Shown here: piece after piece, positions 7,387 through 10,232 of the stretch
How positions within the stretch are numbered: position 1 is the first letter of the stretch
Layout: each line of letters starts with the position of its first letter
Source: RGIG6307 sp964424345
GTDB taxonomy: Bacteria; Bacillota; Clostridia; Lachnospirales; Lachnospiraceae
Direction of reading: 5' to 3'
Assembly (NCBI GenBank): GCA_964424345.1
Contig: CAYRIK010000048.1
Location: 1 to 10,232, forward strand
DNA length: 10,232 bases
Translations under genes and position numbers: made by a program
Notes under the pieces: model-generated
Databases searched by the model: none
What the model was told of the DNA's origin: nothing
The model's input: only the letters and a program-made list of their open reading frames with translations

Positions 7387-8856
7387 ATGTTTATAATACA
7401 GTTAAATTTAGCAAAATATGAATACGATATTCATTCTATCGTAAAAGCGTTTTTTTCAGAGAAAACAATCAAGGTATTGACTCCTGAGACAGATCCGCAA
7501 AAGGCAGCAGAACTTTTACAAGAAAAGGATGCTATGCAGGGAAGTATTACATTTGAAGATATTTGTGTAACCTTTGTAATTTCCCAGACAACATATACAT
7601 GGGATTGGAAAGACGAATTACAGGGAAAAGAAGCATTTTCTCAGGAATATAAAGATGCATTTAAAGGATTTTTATATAAGAGTCTTTGTGCGTACACAAA
7701 TAAGACACTTCCTTGGGGCAATATGACCGGTATTCGTCCAACAAAGATTGCAATGTCTATGCTTATGGAAGGAAAGAGCGAGGAAGAAATACAGGCATAT
7801 TATCAGGACAAACATTATGTAAGTGAACAAAAAGCGTTGTTAAGCATTGATATTGCGCAAAGAGAAAAGAAGCTGTTAAGTACACTGCATTATGAAAATG
7901 GCTATAGCCTTTATATTGGCATTCCATTCTGCCCAACGACATGTTTGTATTGTTCCTTTACTTCTTATCCAATTGGAGCACATAGAAAGCGTGTAGAGCA
8001 GTATATTGATTGTCTGATCAAAGAAATGGATTATGTAAAAGAAGTATACAAAGATAAGATATTAGACACTGTTTATATTGGAGGCGGTACACCAACTACA
8101 TTGGAAGCAGATCAGTTAGACCGTTTGATTACAGCGTTAAAAGAGCGATTTGACTTTGAAACGGTACAGGAGTTTACAGTAGAGGCAGGTCGTGCAGACT
8201 CTATTACAAGAGCTAAATTAGAGGTACTTTATAAGCATGGTGTAGATCGTATCAGTGTCAACCCACAGACGATGAATCAAAAAACATTGGATGTGATTGG
8301 ACGAAGACATACAGTAGAGCAGGTTGTTGAAGCGTATCAGATGGCACGAGAAATTGGATTTACCAATATCAACATGGATTTGATTTTAGGACTTCCAGGA
8401 GAAGATGCCAAAGAGGTGCAATATACAATTGAGGAAGTTAAAAAACTTGATCCAGACAGTCTGACCGTACATTCTTTAGCAATTAAACGAGCAAGCAAAC
8501 TGGCACAGTGGATTCAGACACATGACATTTCTTGTATCCATAATACAGATGAGACGATGGAAATTGCAGTAGAAGGTGCAAAAGCAATGAATATGCTTCC
8601 ATATTATTTATATCGTCAAAAAAATATGTCTGGTAATTTTGAAAATGTTGGATATGCAAGAGAAGGAAAGTTTGGTATTTACAACATATTAATTATGGAA
8701 GAACTCCAAACAATCGTAGCACTCGGTGCAGGCAGCATTACAAAGCGTGTTTGCGAGGATGGACGTATTGAACGATGCGATAATATAAAGGACGTAGAGC
8801 TTTATATTGAGCAGATTGATGAAATGATTGAACGAAAGCGTAAATTGCTGGAGTAA
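7387..8856 (+). CDS. hemZ: HemZ-type radical SAM coproporphyrinogen dehydrogenase
   Basis: 489 residues, close to the roughly 500 of Bacillus HemZ. The N-terminal part carries the HemZ-specific LPWGNMTGIRPTK (108-120). The radical SAM domain begins at YIGIPFCPTTCLYCSF (176-191), with C182, C186 and C189 binding the 4Fe-4S cluster. It continues with YIGGGTPTTLE (230-240), the SAM-binding glycine motif, then SVNPQTMNQKTL (290-301) and DLILGLPGE (331-339). YLYRQKNMSGNFENVGY (407-423) is also typical of this group. HemN relatives convert coproporphyrinogen III to protoporphyrinogen IX without oxygen, but no other haem gene is present here and many gut Clostridia lack the full pathway. The in vivo reaction is therefore uncertain. 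The ribosome site is weak (GTGAG at 7373-7377). It is probably the last gene of the degV operon. Confidence 0.9.
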   Translation: MFIIQLNLAKYEYDIHSIVKAFFSEKTIKVLTPETDPQKAAELLQEKDAMQGSITFEDICVTFVISQTTYTWDWKDELQGKEAFSQEYKDAFKGFLYKSLCAYTNKTLPWGNMTGIRPTKIAMSMLMEGKSEEEIQAYYQDKHYVSEQKALLSIDIAQREKKLLSTLHYENGYSLYIGIPFCPTTCLYCSFTSYPIGAHRKRVEQYIDCLIKEMDYVKEVYKDKILDTVYIGGGTPTTLEADQLDRLITALKERFDFETVQEFTVEAGRADSITRAKLEVLYKHGVDRISVNPQTMNQKTLDVIGRRHTVEQVVEAYQMAREIGFTNINMDLILGLPGEDAKEVQYTIEEVKKLDPDSLTVHSLAIKRASKLAQWIQTHDISCIHNTDETMEIAVEGAKAMNMLPYYLYRQKNMSGNFENVGYAREGKFGIYNILIMEELQTIVALGAGSITKRVCEDGRIERCDNIKDVELYIEQIDEMIERKRKLLE

Positions 8857-8865
8857 AAATTTTTC

Positions 8866-8894
8866 TTGCATAACCGTATTGGTTGCGATACAAT
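8866..8894 (+). promoter_or_regulatory. Candidate promoter for hisS
   Basis: TTGCAT (8866-8871), a 17-nt spacer and TACAAT (8889-8894) would start transcription near 8901 and give a leader of about 40 nt. The -10 matches consensus at five of six positions and the -35 at three. An imperfect inverted repeat (8871-8902) overlaps it. The 84-nt gap is too short for a T-box leader. Confidence 0.5.
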
Positions 8895-8902
8895 AATGGT
8901 TA
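8871..8902. repeat. Imperfect inverted repeat over the hisS promoter
   Basis: TAACC (8871-8875) pairs with GGTTA (8898-8902), and TATTG (8877-8881) pairs with CAATA (8891-8895). There is one unpaired base on the left, two on the right and a 9-nt centre. It covers the spacer and -10, as a protein operator might. Ten paired positions in an AT-rich gap could also arise by chance, and no repressor gene is nearby. Confidence 0.4.
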
Positions 8903-8940
8903 ACAAATTATATTAAGGTATATAGAGAGGGCTACGAAAG

Positions 8941-10203
8941 ATGGCACTTAGCAAAAAGCCTGTTACAGGCATGAAAGACATTTTACCACAGGAAATGGTG
9001 GTGAGAGATTATGTAATGGGAGTAATTAAAGAAACTTATGCAAAGTTTGGTTTTACTTCAATCGAAACACCATGTGTGGAAAATATCGCGAACCTGTCAA
9101 ATAAGCAGGGTGGTGAAAATGAAAAATTAATTTTCAAAATCTTAAAAAGAGGAGAAAAACTGAATCTGGAAACAGCACAGACGGAAGCTGATCTTGTAGA
9201 CGGCGGACTTCGTTATGACTTAACAGTTCCATTGGTTCGTTATTACAGCAATAATGCAAATAACCTTCCAAGTCCATTTAAGGCATTACAGATGGGAAAT
9301 GTATGGCGTGCTGACAGACCACAGCGAGGAAGATATCGCCAGTTCATGCAGTGCGATATTGATATATTAGGTGAGCCAAGCAATCTTGCAGAAATCGAAT
9401 TAATTCTTGCTACAACAACTACATTAAGTAAGTTGGAGTTTAAGAATTTCCAAATTCGTATCAATGATCGTCAGATTTTAAAGGCAATGGCTGCTTATGC
9501 AGGATTTCCTGAAGAGTCTTATGATAGCGTATTTATCGTTTTAGACAAAATGGACAAGATTGGTATCGATGGCGTAAAGAAGGAACTCATGGAAATGGGT
9601 TACAGCGAAGAGACTTGTCAGAAATATATGGACTTATTTGTTGATATTGAAGAAGCAGATGATGGTCCAGCATATATTGCTCAGAAACTTGCAGATTATC
9701 TTCCAGCAGATGTTATGAGTTCTTTTATGGAAATCATTGACAGTGTAAGAGCTACAAAAGAAGATACATTTGAAATCGTATTTGATCCTACTCTTGTTCG
9801 TGGTATGAGTTATTATACAGGAACTATTTTCGAAATCGCGATGCCAGAGTTTGGTGGAAGCTGCGGTGGCGGTGGTCGTTACGATAAGATGGTTGGTAAG
9901 TTTACTGGAAATGATGTTCCAGCATGTGGATTTAGTATTGGATTTGAGCGTATTATCCTTCTTTTAATGGAAAGAGGATTTACCGTACCAAATGCACCAG
10001 GAAAAGTAGCATATTTGATTGAAAAGGGTGTTTGCGGTGAAAGACTTTGTGAAATTATTGCACAGGCACAGCAGGCTCGTAAAGACGGCACACAGGTTCT
10101 TGTTGCTCGTATGAACAAAAATAAGAAGTTCCAGAAAGATAACCTGATGAAAGAAGGATATCAGGACTTTGTAGAATTCTATAAAGATGCTTTGAAAAAC
10201 TAA
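8941..10203 (+). CDS. hisS: Histidyl-tRNA synthetase
   Basis: 420-residue cytosolic class II synthetase that attaches histidine to tRNA-His using ATP. PVTGMKDILP (7-16) opens the catalytic domain. RYDLTVPLVRY (91-101) replaces the LRPEGT-type element of E. coli and Bacillus HisRS and resembles the eukaryotic/archaeal form. Motif 2 is VWRADRPQRGRYRQF (121-135). The histidine-binding HisA segment is LVRGMSYYTGTIFE (285-298), with the catalytic arginine at 287. GGGGRYD (309-315) and the motif 3 GFSIGFERI (330-338) follow. The C-terminal anticodon-binding part is only about 66 residues (355-420) and ends just after KNKKFQKDNLMKEGY, short of the last strands of the usual domain. No frameshift is seen, so this may be normal for its clade. 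GAGAGGG at 8925-8931 serves the ATG. aspS commonly follows hisS, but the window ends 29 nt after the stop. Confidence 0.95.
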   Translation: MALSKKPVTGMKDILPQEMVVRDYVMGVIKETYAKFGFTSIETPCVENIANLSNKQGGENEKLIFKILKRGEKLNLETAQTEADLVDGGLRYDLTVPLVRYYSNNANNLPSPFKALQMGNVWRADRPQRGRYRQFMQCDIDILGEPSNLAEIELILATTTTLSKLEFKNFQIRINDRQILKAMAAYAGFPEESYDSVFIVLDKMDKIGIDGVKKELMEMGYSEETCQKYMDLFVDIEEADDGPAYIAQKLADYLPADVMSSFMEIIDSVRATKEDTFEIVFDPTLVRGMSYYTGTIFEIAMPEFGGSCGGGGRYDKMVGKFTGNDVPACGFSIGFERIILLLMERGFTVPNAPGKVAYLIEKGVCGERLCEIIAQAQQARKDGTQVLVARMNKNKKFQKDNLMKEGYQDFVEFYKDALKN

Positions 10204-10209
10204 AGCATC
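10186..10209 (+). other. Small hairpin spanning the hisS stop codon
   Basis: GATGCTTT (10186-10193) and AAAGCATC (10202-10209) form a perfect 8-bp stem with an 8-nt loop. The stop TAA (10201-10203) lies at the base of the loop and start of the second arm. No T-run follows, so it is not a standard intrinsic terminator. It may be chance, or an mRNA structure between hisS and the next gene. Confidence 0.35.
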
Positions 10210-10232
10210 CGGTATTTAGGATATAAAAACAT

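Noticed and set aside
8857..8940. T-box leader for hisS
   Set aside because: The gap is 84 nt, too short for a T-box, and no T-box consensus or terminator hairpin with a T-run is present.
957..10203. Defence system, toxin-antitoxin pair or mobile element in the operon
   Set aside because: All the genes are recognised housekeeping families; no transposase, integrase, repeat array or target-site duplication is seen. Rel here is the long ribosome-associated type, not a small-alarmone toxin.
10186..10209. Intrinsic terminator after hisS
   Set aside because: The 8-bp stem lacks a following T-tract and spans the stop codon, so it is kept only as an uncertain hairpin.

Overview
The window is about 10.2 kb of AT-rich, densely packed Gram-positive chromosome. 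Strong GGAGG-type ribosome binding sites, short intergenic gaps and the protein families (DegV, Xpt, a long bifunctional Rel, HemZ, a HisRS with RYDLTVP-type motifs) point to a Clostridia-class Firmicute, most probably Lachnospiraceae. The taxon is inferred from family resemblance, not from a search.

Layout. Positions 1-138 may hold the 3' end of a + strand gene, apparently degraded. A perfect 25-bp-stem hairpin at 142-198 follows and is a good bidirectional terminator. Positions 180-760 on the - strand hold a decayed major facilitator (MFS) transporter gene, with a one-base frameshift and a large internal deletion. A divergent promoter region (761-956) separates it from a run of + strand genes that continues to the right edge: degV (957-1811), xpt (1836-2420), a MATE-family exporter (2424-3821), apt (3852-4376), rel (4427-6718), an MBL-fold hydrolase of the glyoxalase II type (6722-7372), hemZ (7387-8856) and hisS (8941-10203). 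The gaps from degV to hemZ are 3-50 nt, so this is probably one operon. hisS has an 84-nt leader region with its own promoter-like sequence.

How the genes fit together. Xpt and Apt are purine salvage phosphoribosyltransferases that make XMP and AMP from PRPP. Rel makes and degrades (p)ppGpp from GTP/GDP and ATP, so purine nucleotide supply and the stringent response are encoded together. HisRS charges tRNA-His, and uncharged tRNA is the classic signal for Rel. The apt-rel-...-hisS order is an old Firmicutes arrangement (recJ-apt-relA-dtd-...-hisS-aspS in Bacillus). Here the slot before apt holds degV-xpt-MATE, and dtd is absent between rel and the hydrolase.

No mobile element, CRISPR array, RNA gene, riboswitch or clearly new system is visible. 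The most useful second looks are the broken MFS gene and its terminator, the HisRS with a short C-terminal domain, the imperfect palindrome over the hisS promoter, and the MATE gene inserted between two purine phosphoribosyltransferases.
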